DNA from: Adiantum capillus-veneris
Taxonomy: Eukaryota > Streptophyta > Polypodiopsida > Polypodiales > Pteridaceae
Length of the DNA stretch: 64,000 nucleotides
NCBI GenBank assembly: GCA_014529385.2
Contig: CM043966.1
Span: 110,779,968 to 110,843,967 of the forward strand
Direction: 5' to 3'
Part shown: piece after piece, positions 12,242-24,772 of the stretch
Layout of the letters: every line of letters begins with the position of its first letter
How positions within the stretch are numbered: position 1 is the stretch's first letter
Notes under the pieces: model-generated
The model's input: the letters and a program-made list of their open reading frames with translations, nothing else
Databases searched by the model: none
Told to the model about the DNA's origin: nothing
Position numbers and translations under genes: made by a program

Positions 12242-14139
12242 TGTTACCATATACATGTGGTAGTGATGTTGTGAACACATTAGGACCACTGGGGCATTTT
12301 TTCCCTCTTTAGGAGGTTTTCTCCCCCGTGCATTGTATATACGCCCATCACTCTACGGCTATCTTTCCATTGCACACCAAGTGACACACTCTCTATTGTG
12401 TGCCTTGAGTTTCCTTCATCTTCTCCAAGGTGTGTGTGTTTTCTCTGCAACCCTAATTCCAACAATTGGTATCAGAGCAGGTTACGTCCTCCTGGGCTTA
12501 GTCGCCAATTGCTCCAGCACACGCCTACTCACTTTTTTTATTAGAGTGAGGTTTGGCGAGTGTTCCCAGGTCGATAAATATTTCAGGGTTGCTCGTAGAG
12601 CTCAATCTGCTCAGATTTCTGATTCGGGCTCATTTCAACCTCCGTTGTAAGTCATTTTGTGCAGAATTTTTGTCAGTGCCGTTTTCAGCATAACAGGTGC
12701 TTTACAGTCTTCTACGGTTTGTGCTATATAGCACGTGTTGTTCCCGCTCTATTTCTCCTATTTTCGGACAGTTTTCACATCAGGTGCAGCATTCACCATG
12801 GCTGACAACAACACAGATGTCTTCAAGATGTTTGCTACTGAGGACAGGTTGATGGAACAATAACCCTATGTGGGCTTATATGATGCAACACGTTCTTGTG
12901 TCAAAGGCGTCTGGAATATTGTGCAGGGCATTGATATACGTCCTGGTTCTGAGGATGTAGGCGATGTTGCGGATGTTGCAGGTCTTGCTACAAGGATTGC
13001 TGCTATTAGAGTTGTTTTTGCCTACGATAGAACAAGCTTTTTGGGATGTAAAGGATGAGCAGGCTCATGCATTGATTGTGTTGTCTGTGAAGCGCACCAT
13101 TGTTCCTCACATCCGTTCAGCAAAATCTGTAAAACAAGCTTGGGATATTTTGGCTAGTCTTTATGCAAGTCGCAATGAGGCTAAAATTGCTTTATTGCGT
13201 AAAGAGCTGCAGTCGAAGATTATGCATGAGGAAGATGATATGGACACTTTCCTTGCTAGTGTCAAGGATATCAATGAGCAAGTTATTTCTGCAGTGATGT
13301 CATTTCAGGTAGTTCCCTTTGTGCAGACTGTTCTTGATGCCTTACCAGATTCTTATCAGATTTTTGCTAGTACTGGAGACTTATGACCCAAGGAAATCCA
13401 GAAGTTGTCAAGTTTGATGCATTATGCACATTGATGTTGCAAGAGTCACTTTCCAAAAAAAACAGGATTAGACAATGTGCAGCTGAACAAGCTTTTATTG
13501 CTTCTCAAAGAAAGGGTGGTAACAGCAATGCAACTACTTCTTATGGTTCTACTGCGAGTGGCAAAACTTATGTTCCCGATGCTTTTGCTGACAGCACATC
13601 GTCTGGCAATTCTGGTGATAAGGGCAAAAAGAAGATGCGTTGCCAATATTGTAAAGCTAATGATCACTTGATCAAGCAGTGTCCTATGTCACGAAGAGCT
13701 CTCAGTAGGAGAGATCATCTCGGCTTATCTTGCAAACACAGGACAACCTTGCAGATCTTTTCACAAAGTCATTGTCTTGTGAGGATCTTGAAGCTTTCCT
13801 CAAAGCTTTGGGCTTACTCCCCTTTGTGGAATGACTGATCATGTCCTCAGGGCATGGCATTTCCCTTTACTCATGTGCCAGCTCTTGTTCACTGCATCAC
13901 TCCAGGAGGATTTGTTACCATATAAATGTGGTAGTGATGTGTGTGAACACATTAGGACTGCCAGGGGCATTTTTTCCCCTCTTTAGGAGGTATTTTTCTC
14001 CATGCATTGTATATACGCCCATCACTCTACAGGTATCTATCTTTCCATTACACACCAAGTGACACACTCTCTATTGTGTGCCTTGAGCTTCCATCGTCTT
14101 CTCCAAGCTGTGTGTTTCTCTGCAACCCTAATTCCAACA
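12242..14139 (+). mobile_element. TR-GAG-type Copia element (right-arm copy)
   Basis: Mirror copy of 3571-5472. LTRs are at 12242-12464 and 13913-14139, the primer-binding site TGGTATCAGAGC at 12467-12478, and the target duplication ATATT at 12237-12241 and 14140-14144. Carrying the same target duplication as the left-arm copy, it is one insertion duplicated by the inverted repeat, not two events. Confidence 0.9.
12798..13838 (+). pseudogene. Frameshifted gag of the right-arm TR-GAG copy
   Basis: Starts with the same ATG context (12798) as the left-arm gag, but small deletions and insertions near 12848, 13015, 13295 and 13375 move the frame. The product is spread over pieces at about 12870-13058, 12964-13386 and 13383-13838. 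The zinc knuckle (CQYCKANDHLIKQC) survives in the last piece. A one-base loss after it lets the frame run past the normal gag stop into sequence that encodes RNase H in another frame. These changes look like sequencing or polishing errors as much as natural decay. Confidence 0.8.
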
Positions 14140-15261
14140 ATATTAATGGCCCTGACACATGGGTTTGAGGGAACTTCTCTCTCCAAATAGTGAACAATTA
14201 TTGTCAAGCTCATTCATGGTTGGATCCTTAGGTGTTTGCACATCTTCTATAATGTGCATGGAGCACTTATACATTTTTATACAGATTTGGTTGTAAGACA
14301 TCAGGTCATCTTCTAGGTTATCTAGTGCTTGCTACGAAGTTGTATGGATCCTTGTCTACATGGCATAGATATGGAAGTGGAAAGTGGAAAGGGAGAGGTA
14401 ATGTCCTATATGGTTTCTGTATGCACAACCCAACCCCCAAAGAGGTACCCTCAAAAGGCAACATATATTGAACTATTCACCTCCCAAGGCACCTGAACGA
14501 AGTGCAGGAATGCGGTGCTTTTTGCCATAGTTACAAGACACTTGGTCCTTACAAAGAAACTTGGGATTTGTTTAATATGCTTCAAAACTTCCGTTGGGCC
14601 TCAAATGCTAGTTGCTTAGTCTGATTATGTTGTTTATATGGAATTTTGATGTAGAGTTTAAACTTCAAAACAAGTCTTAGAATCTCCTATGTAGAATTTA
14701 CATGCGATATGAGTGGCATACATATTTATGGCCTGACACATGGTTTGACGGAACTTCTATCTCCAGATAGGGAACAATTATGTTCAAGCTCGTTCACGGT
14801 TGGATCTTTACGTGTTGTGCATCACGTGATATGAGTGGCACCTCCAGGCATACATATTAATGGCATGACACATGGGTTTAAGGGAGCTTCTCTCTCCAGA
14901 TAGTGAGCAATTATTGTCAAGCTCATTCATGGTCGGATCCTTAAGTGTTGAGCATTTCTTGTGATGTGCATGGAGCACTTGTACATAGTTATACATATTG
15001 GTTGTAAGACATCAGGTCATTTACTAGGTATCTAGTGCTTGCTACGAAGTTGTGTGGATCCTTGTCTGAATGGCATAGACATGGAAGTGGAAAGGTTGAG
15101 AGGTAATGTCCTATATGGTTTCTTGATTCATGGTTTCTGTATGCACAACCCCCAAAGAGGTACCATCAAAAGGCAACATATATTGAACTTTTCACCTCCC
15201 AAGGCACCTGAACAAGTGCAAGAATGTGGTGCTTTCTGCCATAGTTAAAGGACACATGGTC

Positions 15262-17562
15262 TGTGAGGTCCCCACCCCGCCGTATCAACCAGCGGATTTG
15301 ATGGTGAACCTGGTGGCCACTAGATCTATTGCGGAAGCAAACAAAATGGTTCAAGTTCCACTAGCGGACGATCTCTCATCACAAAGTGAGTCGAGTTCGA
15401 GCCTCCTAGCAAGGAGATCTAGCTCCACCTCGCAGGGGAAGCGTACTTAAACCTATCTAGCGATCCTAAGACCCACCTTCCAAGAGGAGAGAAAACCCGA
15501 GTGCCTTTTTCCCCATGTTTCAGAGGCACGTACCCTCGAGATTTCACCGCTCTAGGGCAATGAGTAATTACTAATATTGAGAAGCACTATGGGGACAGAG
15601 CGTTCCCGACCAATCGGGACCACCCATCTCGTAGCATTGGCAACCTGAGCCAAGCCCCCACTTTCCACCCCCACACTCACACTTCCTTGTGTGACCTAAT
15701 TACTACCACAAAGGTTGTTCAACATAAAGATTCCTTGTTTAATTCCGAATCACATTGTTCGTTAAAACAGCCCTTCAACCAGTATTGCAAACAACACCAA
15801 GACAGTATTCTAGTAAAAACTTATTCATTAAAATTCCAATGTTTTTGGAGGTACAACATCCCCCCTCCAGCGAGAGTTCACTCCACCTGTTGTCGCCTAG
15901 CTGCTTATACAAGTAGGTATGTGCACCGCATAGAAAGCACGTCATGGACACTCCCACCGCATAGAAAGCAAGACGTGGGTTCCCACCGCATAGAAAGCCA
16001 CTTTAAACTCACTACTTTAAATAATTAACTTGGAGGAAAGAGCTAATGTCCACAAGCGTCATAACAAGCCAAATGATAGCTTAGCAACATCAAACAATGC
16101 CTGCTACATGAGAGGTTTAGATATTTCCATATAGCAATCATTATGGATGATGCATATTCCTATGGGAACCTGCTCTAAAGATAATTACTCGACTTACGTG
16201 ATTAAGAATAGTAGGATTTCACTGATGGAATTATCAGAGAGATGAATTAAGTATGATTAATCTCTTTCCTAGCAACTAGATGATGCAGATTTATCTTATG
16301 CATATGTGTGAGGAAAGTCAACTTGTAGAGACTTAATAACAGATTAATTTTCCTTAATTACACCTTAATGCATAAAGGAAATAATTTAATTTAGCTACAT
16401 TATTAATGGTGATAGAAAAAGTGATTCTCTTAAATCTACACAATTACTAGCTTATCGACTAATTTCTATGCCGCCTAGAGAGAGAAAATTCTAATAATTA
16501 TACACTAATCATTAATCGAGAATGAGGAATGGCTGATAATTCAGCTATGGAATGAGATTACATAATAGAATATGGTTAAAGAGAATTTAGAGAGTAATTA
16601 TAGGGAATTACGACTAGGAATAAGCATAATAGGCGAGAAATTTAGATGTAGAGAAAAGAATTTTCAGGTGGCATTAATTAAACAGTGGTTACCGTGATTA
16701 AGAGCTGATAATCTTCTCGATTCTCTGATCTAATCGAGCTTCTTGAGGTGAGAATTCGGCAGCACCTCCCTCTTTGCTTCTCCTTCAAAAGGTGTGTGAA
16801 TCGGCAGCACCTTCTCAGTGTGTGTAGGTGTGTGTGTGTGTGGTGTATGCATTGTGTGGTGGTGTGAGCATTAGTGTATGTGTATGTGTGTGTATGCAGG
16901 TCTTTAAATAGGCTTCCTACAGGCTGAAAATCGACCTGGGTTGCTAAATGCATCTGGGAGCTTCTCCAGTTAAGCATGGCAAGTCTAGTTCCCTACTCAC
17001 CAAGTGTCAGGTTGGCTAGTTTAAACTGACTCTGAGACTTAGTTACTAGCTTGGCAGCTTTCCCAGGACTCCCACAAGGCAAGAGGGCGCCCCCTAGCTA
17101 CTAAAGCTGGTCTGGAGTGGGCTGGAACCTATTCCCACACAGTCCCGGGGCGCCGGTGCCTCCTTGGACAATTTTATGAAAAATTGGTTTTAGGCTAAAA
17201 CGGGTCATACGAGTCGGATTTTGATGCCGTAAATTGCTATACGGAGCTCTAACTAAGACGTACTGGACCAAGTACCTGCCATATTTAGCAGCCCCTCGGG
17301 GTCCAAAATTGCATTTTTTCAAAATTCGGGGTACGGTTGCAGTTTATCGAGACAATCAAAACTGGACGGGTCGGGTAACCAAAAACTTACTATTTTTGGA
17401 ATTTTTTTGCAAAAATTATTTTAATTCGCATTTCGAAGCTTTGAAACATTCTAAACATCATGGCACTGACAGAATTTGAAAAACTGCTAAAAATAGTAAC
17501 TTATACCATTATATTCATTACATGGTACAATGGTGCTCTTTTTGATCGGGGTCAGAGACCTT
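15262..17562. mobile_element. 2.3-kb insertion with 8-bp target duplication (right-arm copy)
   Basis: Reverse-complement partner of 145-2444. ACATGGTC flanks it at 15254-15261 and 17563-17570. A shared insertion site in both arms means the element was present before the palindrome formed, or that the palindrome is an assembly duplicate. Sequence near 16550-16590 differs from the left-arm copy by more than random single-base errors. Confidence 0.6.
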
Positions 17563-18723
17563 ACATGGTCCTTATTAAGAAACTTGAAACTTGTTTAATA
17601 TGCCACAATTTCCGTTGGGGCCTTCAAGTGGTAGTCTCTTAAGTCTCATTATGTTGTCCATATGGAATTTTGATGTAGTTTTTTAACTTCAAAGCAAGTC
17701 TTAGAATCTCCTATGTGAAATTTACAAGTGATATGAGTGGCATACATATTTATGGCCTGACACATGGGTTTGATGGAAGTTCTATCTCCAGATAGGGAAC
17801 ATTTATGTTCAAGCTCGTTCACGGTTGGATCCTTACGTGTTGCGCATCACATCATATGAGTGGCAACTCGAGGCTTACATATTAATGGCCTGACACATGG
17901 GTTTGAAAGAACTTCTCTTCCAGATACTGAACAATTATTGTCAAGCTCATTCATGGTTGGATCCTTAGGTGTTGTGCATCTTCTGTGATGCGCATGCAGC
18001 ACTTGTACATAGTTATAGAGATTCGGTTGTAAGACATCAGGTCATCTACTAGGCTATCTAGTGCTTGCTACAAAGTTGTATGGATCCTTGTCCGAATGGC
18101 ATAGACATGGAAGTGGAAAGGTCGAGAGGTAATGTCCTATATGCTTTCATGATTCATGGTTTTCTTATGCACAACCCCCAAAGAGGAGGTACCATCAAAA
18201 GACAACATATATTGAACTTTTCACCTCCCAAGGGACCTGAACAAAGGGCAGGAATGTGGTGCTTTCTGCCATAGTTACAAGACACCTGGTCCTTATTAAG
18301 AAACTTGGGATTTGTTTAATATGCTTCAAAACTTTAGTTGGGCCTTCAAATGCTAGTCGCTTAAGTCTCATTATGTTATCCATATGGAATTTTGATGTAG
18401 TTTTTTTAACTTCAAAGCAGGTGCCGGAATATCCTATGTGAAATTTACATGTGATATGAGTGGCATACAAATTTATGGCCTGACACATGGGTTTGACGGA
18501 ACTTCTATCTCTAAATAGGGAACAATCATCTTCAAGCTCGTTCATGATTGGATCCTTAGGTGTTGCGCATCACGTGACATGAGTGGCAGCTCCAGGCATA
18601 CATATTAATGGCCTGACACATGGATTTGAGGGAACTTCTCTCTCCAGATAGTGAAAAATTATTGTCAACCTCATTCATGGTTGGATCCTTAAGTGTTGCG
18701 CATCTTCTGTGATGCGCATGGAG

Positions 18724-18841
18724 CACTTGTACATAGTTATACACGTTCAATTGTAAGACATCAGGTCATCTACTAGGTTATACACTTGTACATAGTTATA
18801 CACGTTCAATTGTAAAACATCAGGTCAGCTACTAGGTTATC
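18724..18841 (+). repeat. 59-bp tandem duplication inside a satellite monomer
   Basis: The segment starting CACTTGTACATAGTTATACA occurs at 18724-18782 and again at 18783-18841, with two or three differences. It makes this monomer about 782 bp instead of about 720 bp. Confidence 0.85.
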
Positions 18842-20775
18842 TAGTGCTTGCTACGAAATTGTATGGATCCTTGTCTGAATGGCATAGACATGGAAGTGGA
18901 AAGGTCAAGAGGTAATGTCCTATATGGTTTCTTGATTCATGGTTTCTATATGCACAACCCCCAAAGAGGTACCGTCAAAAGGCAACATATATTGAACTTT
19001 TCACCTCCCAAGGCACCTGAACGAAGTGCAAGAATGTGGTGCTTTCTGCCATAGTTGCAAGACACTTGGTCCTTATTAAGAAACTTTGGATTTCTTTAAT
19101 ATGCTTCAAAACTTCCATTGGACCTTCAAATGCTAGTCGCTTAAGTCTCATTATGTTGTCCATATGGAATTTTGATGTAGTTTTTTAACTTCAAAGCAAG
19201 TCTTGGAATCTCCTATGTGAAGTTTACATGTGATATGAGTGCCATACATATTTATGACCTAACACATGGGTTTGATGGAATTTCTATCTCTTGATAGGGA
19301 ACAATTATGTTCAAGCTCGTTCACGGTTGGATCCTTACGTGTTGCGCATCACGTGATATGAGTGGGAGCTCCAGGCATACATATTAATGGCCTAACACAT
19401 GGGTTTGAGGGAACTTCTCTGTCCAAATAGTGAACACCTATTGTCAAACTCATTCATGGTTGGATCCTTAGGTGTTGCGCATCTTGTGTGATGCCCATGG
19501 AGCACTTGTACATACTTATATAGATTTGGTTGTAAGACATCAGGTCATCTACTAGGTTACCTAGTGCTTGCTACGAATCTGTATGGATCCTTGTCTAAAT
19601 GGCATAGACATGGAAGTGGAAAGGTCGAGAGGTAATGTCCTATATGGTTTCTTGATTCATGGTTTCTGTATGCACAACCCCCAAAGAGGTCCTATCAAAA
19701 GGCAACATATATTGAACTTTTCACCTCCCAAGGCACCTGAATGAAGTGCAGGAATGTGGTGCTTTTTGCCATAGTTACAAGACACTTGGTCCTTATTAAG
19801 AAACTTGGGATTTGTTATGCTTCAAAACTTCCATTGGGCCTTCAAATGCTAGTTTCTTAAGTCTCGTTATGTTGTCCATATGGAATTTTGATGTAGTTTT
19901 TTAACTTCAAAGCAAGTCTTAGAATGTCCTTTGTGAAATTTACATGTGATATGAGTAGCATACATATTTATGGCCTGACACATGGGTTTGAAGGAGCTTA
20001 TATCTCAAGACAGGGAACAATTATGTTCAAGCTCGTTCACGGTTGGATCCTTACATGTTGCGCATCACGCGATATGAGTGGCATCTCCACGCATACATAT
20101 TAGTGGCCTTACACATGGGTTTGAGGGAACTTCTCTCTCCCGATAGTGAACAATTATTTTCGAGCTCATTCATGGTTGGATCCTTAGGTGTTGCACATCT
20201 TTTGTGATGCGCATGGAGCACTTGTACATACTTATACAGATTTGGTTGTAAGAGATCAGGTCATCTACTAGGTTATCTAGTGCTTGCTACAAAGCTATAT
20301 GGATCCTTGTCTCAATGGCATAGACATGGAAGTGGAAAGGTCGAGAGGTAATGTCGTATATTGTTTCTTGATTCATGGTTTCTTTATGCACAACCCCCAA
20401 AGAGGTACTGTCAAAAGGCAACATATATTGAACTTTTCACCTTCCAAGGCACCTAAACAAAGTAATGTGGTGGTTTCTGCCATAGTTACAAGACACTTGG
20501 TCCTTATTAAGGAACTTGGGATTTGTTTAATATGCTTCAAAACTTCCATTGGGTCTTCAAATGCTAGTCGCTTAAGTCTCATCATGTTCTCCATATGGAA
20601 TTTTGATGTAGTTTTTTAACTTCAAAGCAAGTCTTAGAATCTCCTATGTGAAATTTACATGTGATATGAGTTACATACATATTTATGGCCTGGCACATGG
20701 GTTTGACGGAATTTCTATCTCCAGATAGGGAACAATTATGTTCAAGCTCATTCACGGTTGGATCCTTACGTGTTG

Positions 20776-21094
20776 CCTATAAAAGGAGGCCACCTCTACA
20801 CACATTTCACAGTGTGAAGTTGATGCAACAAGGTGGGTGTGAGGTGGTGAGAGTGAAGCAAGGTGGGAGCTCCAAAAGGGTATAATCCCTTTGTAACTTA
20901 CTTCTTGTTTGAAGTACTAAAGCCATTGAGTGGTTGTTTTTCTATGGATGTAGCCCACGTTGGGTGTACCACGTATATTGTGTGCACTCTCTCTCTCTCT
21001 CTCTACTCTATAATATCTTGTGAGTGTGTAAATTGTCTCTCTCCATTAAGTAATATATTCAATTATGACCCTAGCTACATCATATTTCCGAACA
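20776..21094 (+). repeat. 5' LTR remnant (TATA box to U5)
   Basis: The satellite stops at ...CTTACGTGTTGC and the element begins with CTATAAAAGG, a TATA box. It continues through a CT-rich tract to ...CCGAACA at 21094, the expected CA end. The part of U3 upstream of the TATA box is absent. Confidence 0.75.
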
Positions 21095-21096
21095 AC

Positions 21097-21108
21097 TGGT
21101 ATCAAACC
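21097..21108 (+). promoter_or_regulatory. Primer-binding site, initiator tRNA-Met type
   Basis: TGGTATCAAACC, two bases after the LTR end. It differs from the usual TGGTATCAGAGC at two positions. Confidence 0.75.
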
Positions 21109-21167
21109 AAGGTTTGCTCGTAGCTGAATTATCTCAAGGAAAGGATTCCTTGAATTGTGTGGGAGTA

Positions 21168-21949
21168 ATGGCGGAGGAAGGGAAGCTCAAGATCGTGATG
21201 TTCAACGGCAAAAACTACCAACATTGGAAGATGCAGATTGAAGACTATCTCTACCAGAAGGACCTCTATTTGCCCATAGACGTTTTTGCAAAGAAGCCAG
21301 CAACGATGGCAGATAAAGCATGGATTGTCCTTGATCGAAAGGCACTGGGAACAATCCGGTTAAGCTTGGCGTCAACGATGGCCTTCAACATTTCGGAGAT
21401 GAAGACCACGGAGGACTTGATGAAGTCACTTGACGACTTCTACGAGAAACCATTAACATCCAATAAGGTATTTCTTATGAAGTGTTTGTTCAATCTAAAG
21501 ATGGCAGAGAATGGTTCATTTGCAGAACACCTAAAGGACTTTAATACCAACATAAGTCAACTTCGATCGATGAAATAAATTTCGATAATGAAGTGCGAAC
21601 TCTCCTTATACTATCATCTCTACCGGATAGTTGGGACAGCCTTATGATGGCTGTAAGTAATTCTATTTCTGGCACAAATACTCTAAAGTTTGATGATGTT
21701 GTGGGTGTTCTCCTAAGTGAAGAAATACGAAGGAGAAGCACAGGAGAATCATCAAGTACAGCATTATCAGTGGAAACAAGAAGAAGGCCTAAGGAGAGGT
21801 TCAAAAACCAAAAGGGTCGTGGTCGCTCAAGACGGAGCAAGTCACGCACAAAGTCGGCTCTTGATTGTTGGAACTGCGACAAGAAGGGCCATGTCAAGAA
21901 GGATTGCTGGTCGAAGAAGAAGAAGGAGTCGGAGTCTCAAGACAACTAG
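21168..21949 (+). pseudogene. Copia gag, frameshifted
   Basis: The likely start is MAEEGKLKIVMFNGKNY at 21168, the typical opening of Copia Gag (FxGxNYxxWK). The frame stops at 21578 after QLRSMK. One base change of frame near 21565 picks it up again as RTLLILSSLPDSWDSL..., the conserved LLxSLPxSW segment. A CX2CX4HX4C zinc knuckle (CWNCDKKGHVKKDC) lies near 21865-21910. The second frame then meets a stop at 21947-21949, where a gag-pol polyprotein would normally continue. Confidence 0.8.
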
Positions 21950-23334
21950 CCAACATCGGAGGCCAATGTGGCAAGTAAAGTAGAGCAAGATGCTCTAATT
22001 CTCTCATTAAACAATGTGTCTAATTCTTGGATAGTAGATTCCGGGGCTTCATTCCATGTGACACCACACAAGCAACATTTCCAAGATTACACCAAAGGTA
22101 ATTTTGGGTATGTATACTTGGGAGATGATGAAGCTTGTAAAATTGTCGGCAAAGGTACAGTTTGTGTCAAAACTGCTATCGAAAATGAATGGAATCTTAA
22201 AGATGTTAGGCATGTTCCTTCTCTTCGAAAAAATTTGATCTTTACAGGACAATTGGACGATGAAGGTCACAACATTGCATGCAGAAACAAACGGTGGAAT
22301 ATCTCAAAGGGATCTTTGGTGGTTGCCAAAGCAGAAAAGGCTGGTACACTTTACTTGTGTACTGTTAGCACGCAACCTTTAGCTTGTGCAGCAAGTGCAG
22401 AAGTCGACAGTGTAGTGTGGCACTACGGGCTTGGGCATATGAGTGCCAAAGGAATGCAAATCCTTCAAACAAAAAAGCTTCTACCAGGTTTGAAAGAAGT
22501 GGACTTAGAGTTCTTTGAAGATTGTGTTTATGGTAAAAAAAAAGAGGAAAAATTTTCAAAAATCAAGAAATGAAAGAAAAAATAAAAAACTTGAGTTGGT
22601 TCATTTTGATGTTGGGGGTCCTGCAAGTACACCATCACTTGGTGGCTCATTGTATTATCTAACATTCATAGACGATGTGACTAGGAAAACATGGGTTTGT
22701 GTCATAAAGAATAAATCCGATGTGTTTTTCATATTTCAAAGGTGGAAAGCCTTTGTGGAGAATGAAATAGGTACCAAGGTTAAATGCCTCAGATTCGACA
22801 ATGGAGGTGAATGTTACAACCAAGCTTTTGAAAGCTTTTGTGCTAGTAATGGCATTCGGAGGCAAAAGACAACCCCAAGGACACCTCAACAAAATGGGAT
22901 TTCAGAAAGGATGAATAGAACAATCATGGAGTGAGCACGAAGTATGCGGCTACATGCAGGCCTACCGCTTGAGCTTTGGGCGGAAGCTATAAGTACGTCT
23001 GTGTACTTGATCAACCGGTCACCCTCAACGGCATTGGATGGGGGAGTTCCAAAAGAGGCATGGACAGGTAAACCGGTGAATTATGCATTTCTCAAAGTGT
23101 TTGGGTGTGAGGCTTTCATGCACATAGATAGAAGCTTAAGATCAAAGCTAGATGCAAAGTCCAAAAAGTGTTTCTTCATTGGCTATGGAGAAGGTGACTT
23201 TGGGTATCACTTATGGAATCCTGAAGATGGTAAAATCTTTAGGAGTAGGGATGTAATTTTTAGCAAACAAAATATGTACAAAGATTACTTGGAAAGAAAA
23301 CAAACAAAAGAAACAAGTGATGTACATGGAGCTT
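21950..23334 (+). pseudogene. Copia protease, GAG-pre-integrase and integrase, broken
   Basis: An aspartic protease signature (WIVDSGASFHVT) is near 22027. The GAG-pre-integrase motif WHYGLGHMSAKGMQIL is near 22420. Integrase follows with its first Asp region (LVHFDVGGPAS), second Asp (RFDNGGEC) and Glu (NGISERMNRT), all present. The frame is lost in a run of nine A residues near 22532 and again hits TGA at 22932-22934; it then continues as LPLELWAEAISTSVYLINRSP, a normal integrase C-terminal segment. Integration activity would need an intact polyprotein, so this copy is dead. Confidence 0.8.
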
Positions 23335-24712
23335 GAGGACGGTGAAGACTCAAGGACTGCAAATGGTGACAACGTCCAACAACGTCAACCAACTAAGGAG
23401 CCTCAACCTATTCCCCGAAGATCCACAAGAGCAAGTAAACCTCCAGAAAGGTTTGTTCCTTCCTTCAACCATCTCTTGATCTCAGATTCTGGAGAGCCAG
23501 AATCATACGAAGAATCTATGCATCACAAATCCAAAGAAGAATGGATGAAGAGCATGCAAGTGGAGATGGACTAACTAGATCGCAACCAAACGTGGGAGTT
23601 GGTTCAGCTGCCTAAAGGTAAGCGGGCACTTCAAAACAAATGGGTGTACAAGATGAAGGAAGAAGAAGGTGGGAAGAAAAGGTACAAGTTTAGGCTTGTG
23701 GTAAAAGGGTTTTCTCAAAAGAAAGGTATTAACTTGCAATGAAATATTTTCTCCTGTTGTAAAAATGAACTCGATTAAGCTTGTCTTAAGCCTTGTGGCT
23801 TCTCATGATCTAAATCTTGAGCAAATGGATGTAAATACGGCATTCCCTCACGGTGACTTAGAGAAGGAAATTTACATGCTTCAACCAAAGGGATATGAAG
23901 TAAAAGGTAAGGAGAAAATAGTTTGCAGATTAAAACTAGAAAGGTTTGCAATGCACAATGCAAAAATGGTTTCTACAACTTTGGCTGGTCACTTTAAATT
24001 AACCAAGGATATGTGTCCAAAGACACAAGAGGAGATAGCCTATATGTCTAAAGTTCCATATGCTGCAGCGGTAGGTTCTCTTATGTATGCTATGGTCTGG
24101 ACAAGGCCAGACATTGCACATGCAGTGGGAATTGTAATTAGGTTCATGGACAACCCAAGTAAAGAGCACTGGCAAGCTATGAAGTGGATACTTAGGTATC
24201 TAAAAGGGACAACAACAAATGCTTTGTATTTTGGAGGAACTGATATTTTTCTAAAAGGGTATGTTGATGCATATATGGCAGATGACAAAGACACTCGAAG
24301 GAGCACTACTAGCTATGTCTTCACGGTTGGAGGCACCGCAGTAAGCTAGGCTTCAACGCTGCAGAAAGTGGTCTCACTTTCTACCACGGAAGCAGAGTAT
24401 GTAGCAATGACGGAGGCAAGCAAAGAAATTCTGTGGCTTCACAGATTCTTAGAAGAGCTTGAATTCAAACAAGACAATTGTGTCTTGTACATTGATAGCC
24501 AAAGCTATATCCATCTTGTGAAGAACTCAACCTTTCATTCAAGGACAAAGCACATTGAGGTGAGATATCACCTCATACGCACTCTTTTGGAAGAGGGACA
24601 ACTAAAGCTAGGAAAGGTGCATACAAGTGAAAATCCTGCAGACATGTTTACAAAGGTGGTCAACAAGGAGAAGTTGAGCTTCTGGTCATCTTCAATCGGC
24701 ATTCAAGGATAA
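23335..24712 (+). pseudogene. Copia reverse transcriptase remnant and RNase H
   Basis: The start of reverse transcriptase is visible (NQTWELVQLPKGKRAL, then NKWVYKMK). It is crossed by a stop at 23572-23574 and a frameshift near 23740. Around 23936 the sequence jumps from the EKIVCRLK region straight to LERFAMHNAK, skipping more than 100 residues that include the YVDD active site. The rest is a fair RNase H: RPDIAHAVG, LKGYVDAYMADD, SLSTTEAEYVA and ENPADMFTK near 24625. A stop at 24349 splits it once more. Loss of the catalytic core alone rules out autonomous transposition. Confidence 0.8.
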
Positions 24713-24772
24713 AAATCAAGGACGGAAAGCAGTCACAGGTTTGGTTTGGAGATCAGTCTCCAAGTGGGAGAT

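Larger units (their letters stand above)
8860..17708. repeat. Right arm of the inverted repeat, noisier copy
   Basis: Reverse-complement copy of 1-8846 with the same insertions in the same order. It differs by many scattered single-base insertions and deletions, densest near the axis (about 8900-13400), and these break the gag frame that is open in the left arm. Farther out (15250-17700) the match is much closer, apart from a divergent patch near 16550-16590. After 17708 the satellite continues in this orientation without a partner in the window. Confidence 0.93.
8860..20775 (+). repeat. Satellite array, ~720-bp monomer, forward orientation
   Basis: The monomer start motif TAGTGCTTGCTACGAAG recurs near 18059, 18841, 19562 and 20278, spaced 716-723 bp once a local 59-bp duplication is removed. 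From 8860 to 17708 it forms the right palindrome arm; from 17709 to 20775 it has no inverted partner in the window. Many monomers hold the 10-bp dyad ATCACGTGAT (for example near 14823, 19348 and 25657), which contains a CACGTG core. Two insertions (15262-17562 and 12242-14139) interrupt the array. Confidence 0.9.

Noticed and set aside
16678-16977. Thr/His-rich minus-strand frame as a secreted repeat protein
   Set aside because: It is produced by the CA microsatellite inside the 2.3-kb insertion.
1-20775. Regular repeats as a CRISPR array
   Set aside because: The unit is ~720 bp with no unique spacers, in eukaryotic retrotransposon-rich DNA.
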